Shown in pieces: positions 8,488 through 16,864 of a stretch of 64,000 nucleotides of DNA (the stretch's first letter is position 1; each line of letters starts with the position of its first letter). Under the pieces are notes generated by a model. The model saw only the letters and a program-made list of their open reading frames with translations. It did not search any database and was not told the DNA's origin. A program made the translations under genes and the position numbers. The stretch covers positions 1 through 64,000 of the forward strand of contig NZ_JACRAW010000154.1 in assembly GCF_016213215.1 (NCBI RefSeq). Direction: 5' to 3'. The stretch is from Bradyrhizobium sp. (GTDB lineage Bacteria; Pseudomonadota; Alphaproteobacteria; Rhizobiales; Xanthobacteraceae).

Positions 8488-9549
8488 ATGAACTTCTCGA
8501 TTTCCGATGCCATCAGACAGAACAGCCCCGGCCAGAGCGAAGGCTTCCCGGTTGGCGTGCCCAAAAGCTACAATTGGTATAAGGGCTGGAGCGACGAAGG
8601 GATGCCTACGCCGCCCTCGGGCTTCACCGCCGTTGTGGGTTGGGGAGCAGTCTATCAGCAGGTGGGAGCACCCGCGTATTCGAATGCAGATGCGGCCGTC
8701 GAAGTTGCCAACGCGAAGACCTATGTCCGCATCAAAGATGGCGGCCAATGGATTCTTGTCCAGGACCAATCAAGTCATCCAGTAGTGGGCGGGCATTTCG
8801 TTCCTGACTTCACTGGAAATGCAGGATACCCGATGAAGGTAACCCCTCTGCCGGGTGGTGGTGCCTCGTTCAGTGTCCCTCCGACCGGATACAACGATCA
8901 TTTCTGGCACAATGCGCGGGGAACCTACGCGGCCGGGACGGTTGACGCCGTCTATGTCCAAATGGACATGAGGGTGACCGATCCAAACCTGAACCTGATC
9001 GCTAGTGTGGGCGCCGACTGGTGGCGCGACGCGAACGCACCCTATCTTGACGACCACAGCAACAATCCGGGCGTCGGCAGCAGCAACTGGGTCAAGCTCT
9101 CGACGGAATGGAAGACGCTCGGCTTCTATTCAGTCAGCACTGCCGAGCTTCAGAACAATCTGCCACCTCCGTTGCGCGGAGTCGTGAACACGCCTCCGAT
9201 CGCCCCCCACCTGAAGAAGAAGTCATTCGAGGCAACCTCCGCGACGGCGGACGAGTGGGCTTCCTTCGGAGGCAATGACGCGTTTCACGAGATCGCGCAG
9301 ACTGTTGCGGGGCCAACTAACAACCTCTTCCTCCTTGCGCGCTCGCGGCCGGGATCCGCCGGCCCGACGACGCCGATTGAGGGCTTGTGGAGCGATTCCC
9401 TCATCTTTCTGACCGTCGTCTTCGGCGCCATGGTCAAAATCGGTTGGAATGGCCCGCGCAGGCGCAGAAAACGCGAGAGCCGTAACCATTCGCGCCAACG
9501 CGCGCCAGGCCCTCAGGATTTTCAGAAGCGGTCCACCTCCGGCTCCTAG
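8488..9549 (+). CDS. Unrecognised protein, paralogue A of a pair, with C-terminal hydrophobic/basic tail
   Basis: 353 residues if started at the ATG at 8488, which has GAGGA upstream; a longer frame from 8401 overlaps the polymerase gene and is unlikely. It shares long aligned blocks with the product at 11011: a QN-PG-SE-FP-GVPK-Y-W start, a PAYSN block, a VANA-TYV block, VQDQS-H, a block beginning AAG-VDAVYVQMD, and a WWRD block ending NN-G-G-SNWV. The Trp- and Asn-rich blocks suggest a beta-rich, possibly carbohydrate-binding fold (guess). No signal peptide is visible. Near the C-terminus a hydrophobic segment (SLIFLTVVFGAMV) is followed by a strongly basic tail, which could be a tail anchor. 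Function unknown; no named family recognised. Confidence 0.7.
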   Translation: MNFSISDAIRQNSPGQSEGFPVGVPKSYNWYKGWSDEGMPTPPSGFTAVVGWGAVYQQVGAPAYSNADAAVEVANAKTYVRIKDGGQWILVQDQSSHPVVGGHFVPDFTGNAGYPMKVTPLPGGGASFSVPPTGYNDHFWHNARGTYAAGTVDAVYVQMDMRVTDPNLNLIASVGADWWRDANAPYLDDHSNNPGVGSSNWVKLSTEWKTLGFYSVSTAELQNNLPPPLRGVVNTPPIAPHLKKKSFEATSATADEWASFGGNDAFHEIAQTVAGPTNNLFLLARSRPGSAGPTTPIEGLWSDSLIFLTVVFGAMVKIGWNGPRRRRKRESRNHSRQRAPGPQDFQKRSTSGS

Positions 9550-9564
9550 CCACGTACACGGTTA

Positions 9565-9578
9565 TTGAGGATCGTCAA
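9565..9578 (+). promoter_or_regulatory. Palindromic EPS-locus box 4
   Basis: TTGAGGATCGTCAA, upstream of the methyltransferase. A TAACCT hexamer starts at 9600, exactly 28.5 bases from the box centre. This places transcription start near 9610 and supports translation from 9653 rather than from the ATG at 9590. Confidence 0.65.
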
Positions 9579-9652
9579 CTCGATCACGAATGCAAGGACT
9601 AACCTTTGCGCTTCCATCGGCCCAAACCTGCAAATACGGAAGGACACCGGCG

Positions 9653-10600
9653 ATGCATGGAGCAGTCTCGCTTGCCCGACTCGACGGCGGCCAAATAAGA
9701 TCAGACCTCCTGGAACTGCTGGCATGCCCAAAGTGCCGTGCAGCGCTGATGGAAGACGCGGACGGGCTGCGTTGTACCGGCTGCGCGGCTACATACGACG
9801 TCAAACAGGGCATCCCGGTGCTCGTTCCCGATGATGTCAACACAGTGCACCTGGAGGAAGAGCACAACCTCGCGCTGATGATGAAATCGAGAGAGCAGCT
9901 TCCGGAGGAGCGGTTCAATCTCGGTCAATGGAGCCTTTCCAAGCGCGAGTTCTGGGCAATGGTTCGCTCTGTCGTGAACGACTCTCCCCCCAAGCGATTT
10001 GTCAATATTGGCTGCGGCTTTGACCCAAGCTGTGCGGAGTTTGAAAGGCTCGGACATACGTTCGTCAACCTTGATCTCGTCTTCGACATGTTGGCCCAAC
10101 TACGGAGTGACTGCGGAGCGGCGTCCTGCGTCAACGGCGACGTGAACCGTATTCCGCTCAAGGCCGGCGCCTTCGACTATGTCGTCTCAATCGACTTGAT
10201 ACACCACGAATGCGAGCGACTTCCCGAACTGCTCGGGTCGTTTCGGGATCTGCTCAAGCCGAAGGGTATCTTGTTTCTGGAAGATCCCAACGCGTGGGGA
10301 CTTTTCCAGATGGCAAAATCGATCTTCATGCCCCGATTCGCGTACAGGTCGCTGCGATCCGCCTATCACACGTTAAAACGCTCAACCCACCGCCCGGCCG
10401 ACTATGAGTTTCCTACAAACGTGTGGCGCGTGATGGCACTGCTTCGCGAACTCGGTTTTGAGAATATAAGGTGTTACCCGCACACCGCATATCCGACCGT
10501 CAGTGAGCGCAGCTATCGGATGTACCGCTCGCTAAGCGGTTCGGAATTCGTGCGCAAATATCACAACTATCATTACATGCTGAGCGCAGTGCGGGCCTGA
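9653..10600 (+). CDS. Methyltransferase with N-terminal Trm112-like zinc ribbon
   Basis: About 315 residues. The N-terminus has a Trm112p/UPF0434-like zinc ribbon with Cys25, Cys28, Cys41 and Cys44 and the typical GIPVLVPDD ending. A class I methyltransferase domain follows, with its SAM motif FVNIGCGFDPSC near residue 115 and VVSIDLIHH further on. I chose the ATG at 9653 because a GGAAGGA site precedes it and because the in-frame ATG at 9590 lies only 12 bases after the palindrome. It sits between the two unrecognised paralogues, each with its own promoter-type box. A sugar or lipid-linked glycan is the likely substrate (inference). Confidence 0.82.
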   Translation: MHGAVSLARLDGGQIRSDLLELLACPKCRAALMEDADGLRCTGCAATYDVKQGIPVLVPDDVNTVHLEEEHNLALMMKSREQLPEERFNLGQWSLSKREFWAMVRSVVNDSPPKRFVNIGCGFDPSCAEFERLGHTFVNLDLVFDMLAQLRSDCGAASCVNGDVNRIPLKAGAFDYVVSIDLIHHECERLPELLGSFRDLLKPKGILFLEDPNAWGLFQMAKSIFMPRFAYRSLRSAYHTLKRSTHRPADYEFPTNVWRVMALLRELGFENIRCYPHTAYPTVSERSYRMYRSLSGSEFVRKYHNYHYMLSAVRA

Positions 10601-11010
10601 TACGCGCCGACGGCGCGGTACGCGAAGTCGGCCCAATTTGGGTGCAGCACCTGATTGCGGGCAATCTTCTCGGGCTGCAAGTACTGCGCTATCTTTCGGC
10701 GCGCATTTGTGGCGCACTGAAACCAAATGGATCTGCGCGTACAGCACCTCACCGGCCTATTCCAGGGCCGTCATACGAGCTCGGCGCAAACGGTGCCGAG
10801 CGAGGCAACCGCGTCAACAATCGGTTTGAGAACGTCCCCGTATAGAAACGTGCTGAACACACGTGGCGCACCCGACGTTGATGGCGCCCACAATCGACCG
10901 GCGCGCGCGGAACATGGACGACCTGAGTGCTTCTTGAGATTCGTCAACTTTAGAAACTGACCGACGCCTACCCTCTTGTCACGGAGGCGTATCCAGAAGG
11001 GTTCGGTCTC
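10601..11010. other. Intergenic region, 410 bp, with EPS-type palindrome
   Basis: No supported gene. It contains the palindrome at 10934-10947 and a -10-like hexamer at 10969. The first 300 bases show nothing I can name. Confidence 0.5.
10934..10947 (+). promoter_or_regulatory. Palindromic EPS-locus box 5
   Basis: TTGAGATTCGTCAA, 63 bases before the second paralogue. A TACCCT hexamer starts at 10969, exactly 28.5 bases from the box centre. Confidence 0.65.
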
Positions 11011-11976
11011 ATGCCGTCGTATTTCCAACGAGTTGTCCGTCTTCCATTGTCGGCTGCCGCGTTCGGACATGTCGCCCGCGTCTTGGCGAGGAAGCTACCT
11101 TCATTGTTGCCGATCGGAGCAGTCCTGATTTTCAGTATAACGGTGTCTGGTTCGGCGTCCGCCGACGAACCGATGAAACCGTCAAGCCAAGTCGGCGCGA
11201 CCGCGCCTGCGCTCGACATCATAGCGCAAAACACACCAGGCTATAGCGAAGCATTTCCCGCTGGTGTGCCCAAGACGTACTCCTGGTGCAACGGCTCCTA
11301 CAAACCACCCGGCGGCGGTACGCCACCTCCCGAATTCACTGCGGTGACAGCAGTGGGCTCAGTGTATCCCAAATTCGGCGAGCCTGCATATTCGAACCCC
11401 GACGCGAGGATCGTAGTCGCAAATGCACGGACCTACGTACACCTCCACGCCACCAAGGAATGGCTTATCGTACAGGACCAGAGCGCACACGAAATCACCG
11501 GAGCTCATTTCGAGGCTAAGGGCTCCAGAGCCAGTGGAGCCGAAATGAAGATCGAGGCTCAGGCGGACGGTGTGACCGCCATGGATAGTCCCCCACCCGG
11601 ACGCAATATTGTATTATGGATGGTGAAGCGGGGCAACTATGCCGCCGGAAGCGTCGATGCCGTGTACGTTCAGATGGACATCAAAACGACGAATCCGAAG
11701 CTGAAACTCGTCGCCAATGTTGGAGCCGAATGGTGGCGCGACCCGGCAGCAGCCTATGTTCAAGGCCAGACCAACAATCGAGGAGCCGGCAACAGCAACT
11801 GGGTTGAGCTATCCACGCGGTGGTCGACTCTCGCATTCTTTTCCAGCACCACCGCGCAATTTGAGGCCAATCCGCCTCCGCCACTAGTCGAAACCGATCT
11901 CGGCGCCCGGCCGATCCGTGCGCGACGCGCTCCAGAGACCCCTTCGCCTTGCCTGAGCATCCCCGCACCTCGCTGA
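11011..11976 (+). CDS. Unrecognised exported protein, paralogue B of the pair
   Basis: 321 residues, clearly homologous to the product at 8488 over about 220 residues (shared PAYSN, VQDQS-H, VDAVYVQMD, WWRD and SNWV blocks). Unlike that protein it has a long signal peptide: a basic start, a hydrophobic stretch (SLLPIGAVLIFSITV) and an SGSASADE cleavage-type site near residue 51. It also lacks the C-terminal hydrophobic tail, ending in a Pro/Arg-rich segment. One paralogue therefore looks secreted and the other cytoplasmic or tail-anchored. I recognise no catalytic motif. Its place in the locus suggests polymer binding, modification or export. Confidence 0.72.
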   Translation: MPSYFQRVVRLPLSAAAFGHVARVLARKLPSLLPIGAVLIFSITVSGSASADEPMKPSSQVGATAPALDIIAQNTPGYSEAFPAGVPKTYSWCNGSYKPPGGGTPPPEFTAVTAVGSVYPKFGEPAYSNPDARIVVANARTYVHLHATKEWLIVQDQSAHEITGAHFEAKGSRASGAEMKIEAQADGVTAMDSPPPGRNIVLWMVKRGNYAAGSVDAVYVQMDIKTTNPKLKLVANVGAEWWRDPAAAYVQGQTNNRGAGNSNWVELSTRWSTLAFFSSTTAQFEANPPPPLVETDLGARPIRARRAPETPSPCLSIPAPR

Positions 11977-12083
11977 CGCCTTGCCGGCATGCTCGGCACA
12001 TGGCGTCTTTTGCCAGGGAACATCCGTCCGCCTGATCGAGACAACGCGCCGGACCATCCTCCTGACGTTTCATCCGAACAGTA

Positions 12084-12479
12084 CTAGCTGAAGATAGCCA
12101 ACGCCTCCGGCGAAAGTGGGCCGCATCGAAGCTCGTACCAACGAGCCTGGGCCTGCCGATAGTGCAATCGGACGATCGGAGTGACAACCGATCCAATGAC
12201 GCTCCGGTTCGGCCCCTCGTACCAATAATCGGCTTCGAGCGGTACCGTATTCATGAGGTGATCCAGCAGTCCTGTCACCAGTATCACGCGTTGCCGCATG
12301 AGCCAGTCCTCTTGCGGCTGAATGATTTCACGCACCACTTCCGGCAAAGCGGACTCATCAAGGTTTCGCGCCCGCTTCTCGAAAGCCAGCGCGATGGCGT
12401 CCCACAAATCATGGCGGATCGTCGCAGGCAGGCCCTCAATAAACTCCAGCAGAAGCCGATCTGGTGACGGATCGCTCAC
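12084..12479 (-). CDS. Small hypothetical protein
   Basis: 131 residues from a GTG start, with GGAGGGAAGGA about ten bases upstream. Soluble, mixed helical composition (for example LLLEFIEGLPATIRHDLWDAIALAFEKRA), no signal peptide and no recognised domain. It is transcribed away from the glycosylphosphotransferase gene, and the intergenic region between them contains box 6. Seen from this gene, a TACGGT hexamer lies at 12589-12584, 29.5 bases from the box centre. A role in the polysaccharide locus is inference from position only. Confidence 0.5.
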   Translation of the reverse strand: MSDPSPDRLLLEFIEGLPATIRHDLWDAIALAFEKRARNLDESALPEVVREIIQPQEDWLMRQRVILVTGLLDHLMNTVPLEADYWYEGPNRSVIGSVVTPIVRLHYRQAQARWYELRCGPLSPEALAIFS

Positions 12480-12895
12480 ACCCCAGTCCTTCCCTCCATG
12501 GAAGTAGGCGCGGCTCTCGGGTTTCAGAATTGAGGAACTCTTCCTAACGCGGTCCTTAAGACAAACCCCGCCTCGTCACTCAAACCGTAACCCTCGACAT
12601 CACGGCGAATATTGAGAACCGTCAAGTACGACAAGGACGCGATGCATATCCTGCAACCTCGCTCATGCAGGCTCGAATGTAGCGTCAGTCTTTGCCATCT
12701 CCATCGCTTTCAGGACGGGATTATGCCTCGCCTGCTGCTCAGTGATATCGGGACGCCTGAGCACAATCCCCCTCGCGCCAAGCCTCCAGCTGCGTCCTTG
12801 TCTGGCAGCTCTGGCTTTCCACATAGCCGAGCAACGTCCCGTCGAGCGACCGGATAGAGGAGACGACCTCAGCTGCTTAAGCAAAGAGGTTCAAT
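12480..12895. other. Intergenic region, 416 bp, with EPS-type palindrome
   Basis: No supported gene. It contains the palindrome at 12612-12625 with -10-like hexamers on both sides. The remaining 270-base leader before the glycosylphosphotransferase gene shows no recognisable element. Confidence 0.5.
12612..12625 (+). promoter_or_regulatory. Palindromic EPS-locus box 6
   Basis: TTGAGAACCGTCAA between the divergent 12479 and 12896 genes. A TATCCT hexamer starts at 12647, exactly 28.5 bases from the box centre, which would give the 12896 gene a leader of about 240 bases. Confidence 0.65.
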
Positions 12896-14347
12896 ATGTC
12901 TACGACCACCGATACGTCCACAACCGCCCTTGATTTTGATCAGCTCCATTCCACACGTCGCGGCACGTCATTACAGAGGCCGTTTCAGATATTCGTCCTC
13001 ACCGGCGATTTTTTGCTGATCCTGGTCAGCTATATGCTCGCAGGGATTCTCTATCGCCACTTCGCAGGAACTCCGATCGAGCAGGAGTTTTCAATCGGTG
13101 TTGGCCTGATCGTTGGCATGGTTTTCGTCATCATCGCTCTCTTTCAAGGCGTCTACGACGGCCCTCGGTTGCTCGACGGCAGTTGGCAAGCGCGCAAGGT
13201 CACCATTATCTGGATGCTCTCGCTGACGATTCTCGCTATTACCGCGTTTCTTTTGAAGTCGACGGCAAGTGTGTCGCGTGGCACGATCATCCTGTTCGCG
13301 ATCACAGGCCTGGCCAGCCTGGGTGCGCACCGTGCGGTTTGGCGTATTGGACTGGCGTCATCATTTGCCAGGGACCATTTCGTCGATCGCAGGGTCGTAC
13401 TGCTCAGCCTGAGAGCACTCGATTTCACTTCGACCCGTTTCAAGGACCTTCGCAAGAACGGCTTCGACGTGGTGCGCCATTTTGTTTTGAACGTACCCCC
13501 GGAAGACGATGACGCCGCATGGGATCGCGAGATCCTGAACGTCATTGCGCAGTCGCGCGCGACAAATGCGCAGGAATTTCTGTTGGTTCTCGATTGGAAC
13601 GAAATCCCGATGCTGCAGAAAGTTCGGCAGCGCCTGCGTCAAGTGCCGCAGCCGATCCGGCTATTGTCCGACTTCCTCATAGCCGATCTTGTGTCCCGCC
13701 CCTTCGTGCCGGTCAGCGGAACGGCAGTGATCGAAATACAGCGGGCGCCGCTTTCGGTACTCGAGCGCGCACAGAAACGCTGCCTTGATGTCGCCCTTGC
13801 GTTGCTTGCCCTGGTGGCACTCGCGCCGCTTCTGATCACGACGGCGATCCTGATCAAGCTGGATTCACCGGGCCCCATCATCTTCCGCCAGGCCCGCCGC
13901 GGTTTCAACGGCAAGCCGTTCGAGATCTGGAAGTTTCGCACCATGACCGTCTCTGAAGACGGGAGCGTGGTTTTGCAGGCTACCAAGCAGGATGCGCGGG
14001 TGACCCGGGCTGGTCGGCTTCTGCGCAAGACAAGCATTGACGAGTTGCCGCAGCTCTGGAATGTGCTGAGGAACGAGATGTCGCTCGTCGGCCCGCGCCC
14101 GCACGCGCTAGCGCATGACAACTATTACGATCAGATCATCAGCAACTATGTGTACCGGCATCACATGAAGCCGGGCCTCACGGGCTGGGCACAAGTGAAC
14201 GGTCTTCGCGGCGAGACCCCGATCGTAGAACTGATGGAGAGACGGGTCGAGCACGACCTTTGGTACGTGGCAAACTGGAGCATCTGGCTCGATCTACGGA
14301 TCATTGTCCGCACGGCCATCGTCTTCCTTCATCAGAAAGCGTATTGA
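12896..14347 (+). CDS. Undecaprenyl-phosphate sugar phosphotransferase (WcaJ/WbaP/ExoY-type)
   Basis: A 483-residue polyprenyl glycosylphosphotransferase that starts repeat-unit assembly by placing a sugar-1-phosphate on undecaprenyl phosphate. The N-terminal half has four membrane helices and a CoA-binding-like domain. The C-terminal catalytic domain carries a membrane re-entrant helix with SPGPIIFRQ, the WKFRTM motif near residue 347, the LRKTSIDELPQLWNVL motif and SLVGPRP. AGAGG seven bases before the ATG supports the start. Only 7 bases separate its stop from the convergent regulator gene. The sugar (glucose or galactose type) cannot be decided here. Confidence 0.9.
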   Translation: MSTTTDTSTTALDFDQLHSTRRGTSLQRPFQIFVLTGDFLLILVSYMLAGILYRHFAGTPIEQEFSIGVGLIVGMVFVIIALFQGVYDGPRLLDGSWQARKVTIIWMLSLTILAITAFLLKSTASVSRGTIILFAITGLASLGAHRAVWRIGLASSFARDHFVDRRVVLLSLRALDFTSTRFKDLRKNGFDVVRHFVLNVPPEDDDAAWDREILNVIAQSRATNAQEFLLVLDWNEIPMLQKVRQRLRQVPQPIRLLSDFLIADLVSRPFVPVSGTAVIEIQRAPLSVLERAQKRCLDVALALLALVALAPLLITTAILIKLDSPGPIIFRQARRGFNGKPFEIWKFRTMTVSEDGSVVLQATKQDARVTRAGRLLRKTSIDELPQLWNVLRNEMSLVGPRPHALAHDNYYDQIISNYVYRHHMKPGLTGWAQVNGLRGETPIVELMERRVEHDLWYVANWSIWLDLRIIVRTAIVFLHQKAY

Positions 14348-14354
14348 GCCTCTG

Positions 14355-15020
14355 TCAATAGGTGCAATGAGCCTGCGAGGGGACGGCTCCGGCCAGCGGT
14401 GGCTTGTGCAAGACCTTGGCTGCCATGAAAGCCGCTTCGGTTCTATTGCGGGCACCTAGCGCGCGCAGGAGCGCCGCAATGTGTATCTTGGTTGTTTGCA
14501 CCGCGATGTTCAGCTCGCGCGCAATTTCCTTGTTGGACAGACCCTGTGCAAGGAACGGGAGGATTTCGCTCTGCCTGCGCGACAGCCTGAGAGGCTCGGG
14601 TTCAGAGCTGGTCGGCGGCGTCTCGGATTCGTAGTCGTGACCAGCTATCCACTGCGGGACGTATATTCGTCCCGAGAGCAAGTCGCTAATCGCCACGAGC
14701 CACTCCTCGTCCGGTTGGGTTTTGTGTACAAAGCCGTGAAATCCTGCAGACAAGCATCTCAAGACCTCGGATCGAGCATTCGATGCCGACATAAGTGCAA
14801 GGCGCATCCCGGGGTCACGAGCACGCGCATCGTGCAAGACGTCATATGACCGCTCATCAAGGCTGCCGGTGTCGATCAGCAGCAAGTCCACGCGATCACC
14901 AAAGTCGGCGTCTCCCAGGTGCGGACTTTCAAACACCCGGGAAAGCTTTGCAGTCTCGATCAGGGTACGGATTCCCGTCCGATACACACGGTGGTTATCG
15001 ACCAACACTGTAGTGGGCAA
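14355..15020 (-). CDS. NarL/LuxR-type response regulator
   Basis: About 221 residues. A receiver-like domain (VLVDNHRVYRTGI ... LLLIDTGSLDE ... LMSASN ... GFVHKT) keeps the phosphoacceptor Asp and the conserved Lys, but only one acid remains of the usual N-terminal pair. The C-terminal LuxR helix-turn-helix is typical (LSRRQSEILPFLAQGLSNKEIARELNI). I set the start at the TTG at 15020 because a G-rich purine run lies just upstream; a TTG at 15035 is also possible. No sensor kinase gene is adjacent. It is the only transcription regulator in the polysaccharide locus, so control of that locus is a reasonable inference. It does not carry an EPS-type palindrome in front of it. Confidence 0.8.
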   Translation of the reverse strand: MPTTVLVDNHRVYRTGIRTLIETAKLSRVFESPHLGDADFGDRVDLLLIDTGSLDERSYDVLHDARARDPGMRLALMSASNARSEVLRCLSAGFHGFVHKTQPDEEWLVAISDLLSGRIYVPQWIAGHDYESETPPTSSEPEPLRLSRRQSEILPFLAQGLSNKEIARELNIAVQTTKIHIAALLRALGARNRTEAAFMAAKVLHKPPLAGAVPSQAHCTY

Positions 15021-15169
15021 TCTCCCCCCCCTCAAAGATCGAGTGAAACCCGGATTGCACTAATCTCCCCGGCAACCGATCGTTCCCGAGCGGATCACCG
15101 GGCACATGCGGCGACGCCAAGATTCGCCGAAAAGTTTAACCAATGTTAGATCTACAGCCCCGGCGAGAG

Positions 15170-15376
15170 CTAATGGGTTTGGGAGTTCTTCTGCGACGGC
15201 TCAGAAGCGGGGTTGCCAAGGTCTTCTGAGTGCTTGCGAAGCTTAATCATAACATCACTTCGTCGCGCACGGAGATTGATCCAGAGAAGGAGAAGTCCCG
15301 CAACGATGAATACAACCGTCATCACATCGAGCAACATCGGAACCCAACTCTGGTGGTCTGCGCTCTCGGCGGACAT
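15170..15376 (-). CDS. Small single-pass membrane protein
   Basis: 68 residues with a single hydrophobic helix (LLDVMTVVFIVAGLLLLWINL) followed by a basic, polar C-terminal tail. GGAG lies six bases before the ATG, which makes a real gene plausible. No family is recognised. It shares orientation with the regulator gene and the SGNH-like gene. Small one-helix proteins are common in polysaccharide loci, but no role can be assigned. Confidence 0.5.
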   Translation of the reverse strand: MSAESADHQSWVPMLLDVMTVVFIVAGLLLLWINLRARRSDVMIKLRKHSEDLGNPASEPSQKNSQTH

Positions 15377-15721
15377 GTTGGCTCCACGGTTCGAAAGGAG
15401 TTATACTCTCAAATGTCTTGAACGTCTTGTGTGCTACTGATTGCCCCGCCCCTCTCTGGACCGCCTGAGTCTCCCCTGACGTGTTCTCCCGATTTCCCAA
15501 TTACACGCACAGCAGCGTTATACTTCTCCGCACGGCACTTTTTCCTCTCGTCGTGGCACCAGAGCCCAACGTCCTGGTACTGCAGTTCATCAACGTTCCG
15601 GTGAGTTGCTTCGCGTGCGACCTCCCCGCGCAGGCGGCGCGCGGCGCCAGCTGATTGGCTACAGCCAAAGCGTGAGGTGGCCTTGACCTGCGTTCGCCGG
15701 CGTTTCACGTATTGTCCGTTC
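15377..15721. other. Intergenic region, 345 bp, nothing recognised
   Basis: Open frames here lack ribosome sites and family resemblance. No palindrome of the EPS type, hairpin with T-run, or repeat was noticed. Confidence 0.4.
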
Positions 15722-16741
15722 CTAGCGGCTCCCTGGATGGGCGGCCGCTTCATTCAGCAACGACGGCCCTATGGACTCCGCGAGCTTCTTCGAGAGCGTC
15801 TTCGTAGCTGGCCATCTCAAGTGGATCGCATCCAGGAATTCTTCACTGCTCGTCGACGATTCCGCATCGCCGTCCCAGTATTTCCCACCGCTCGGTTCTA
15901 TGGCCTTAACTATCCCTTCTCTCAGACGCGCGCGGATGGTCCCGTCGTGATCGTAGAGTTCCTTCCATTTGGGATGCAGCGGGACTCCGACCACCATGAT
16001 TGCCTTGCTCTCCGATGCCAGTCGGTCGGCCATTGAAGCCAGCGCGCTGAAGCAAGTGCCATCGAGCCGACGAAGCGGCCCATACATCAGCGTTCGCTCA
16101 CTGGATAGCGCGTCCACCGGACCGTCACCAAACTTCGTAAATACCAGCGAATAGAAATGACCCGGCTTACGCATCGACCCGACGCGGAGTACGTTTCTGA
16201 CCATTGAGCCGGGATCGAAGTTGCGCATGTAGAAGCTCCACTTTGATGCCCGCCCGAACACATACTCGTCGGCGGCCGCCAGATCGAATGCAGCCATCGG
16301 GCTGGTTGAACAGCCCTCAAAATCGAACGGCGAAACGACAAAGACAACGGTGCGAATGGATGCAAAACGGTCAACCAGCCAGTCGCCCACGAAGGCGGCC
16401 TGATTGACCTGGAGACCGCAAAACCCACCGTTCAGGGGCTGGAGGTGCTTCGCGGCACTGACCATGGCCTCACCGTCGATGCTTCGCCATGCAACCGAAG
16501 ATCCCGCGATCAGGACATTTGGGGATCCGAACGATCGATCTCGCATGAATGACAGCTTTTCATCAATGCAGATGTTGTTGGCTATCGGCGGGGGCGGCAA
16601 CCGCCCAAACCATTCCAAGACAACGAGCAGACTGAATGCGCCGACCACGAATAGAATTGCTCCTGCAAGAGCGGCGGCAAGATAGGTTCCATGGTTTGAT
16701 TTCTCGCTCGCATGGTGCTCATGGCCGTATATAGCGTCCAT
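15722..16741 (-). CDS. SGNH/AlgX-DltD-like partner of an MBOAT acyltransferase
   Basis: 339 residues with one N-terminal membrane helix at about residues 20-42 and a periplasmic domain. The GSS motif at residues 80-82 (VLIAGSSVAW) and a late DAIHL at about residues 304-308 fit the SGNH Ser and Asp-x-x-His catalytic elements of DltD, AlgJ and AlgX-type proteins. Such proteins act with MBOAT acyltransferases to O-acylate extracellular polymers. The MBOAT gene lies directly upstream on the same strand, with a gap of about 120 bases. Length fits the family. The identity of the acyl group is not shown by the sequence. Confidence 0.7.
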   Translation of the reverse strand: MDAIYGHEHHASEKSNHGTYLAAALAGAILFVVGAFSLLVVLEWFGRLPPPPIANNICIDEKLSFMRDRSFGSPNVLIAGSSVAWRSIDGEAMVSAAKHLQPLNGGFCGLQVNQAAFVGDWLVDRFASIRTVVFVVSPFDFEGCSTSPMAAFDLAAADEYVFGRASKWSFYMRNFDPGSMVRNVLRVGSMRKPGHFYSLVFTKFGDGPVDALSSERTLMYGPLRRLDGTCFSALASMADRLASESKAIMVVGVPLHPKWKELYDHDGTIRARLREGIVKAIEPSGGKYWDGDAESSTSSEEFLDAIHLRWPATKTLSKKLAESIGPSLLNEAAAHPGSR

Positions 16742-16864
16742 TGCTTTCCCCGTCTGTTGCCTCTGAGGGCGATGTCTCTAGTACTCGGCCGTGCGAGAGT
16801 CTCGCCTGCACGTTATCGCATGGAGATCGTGTGGGAGCCGGCTGCACTGCTCCATCTCCAATGC

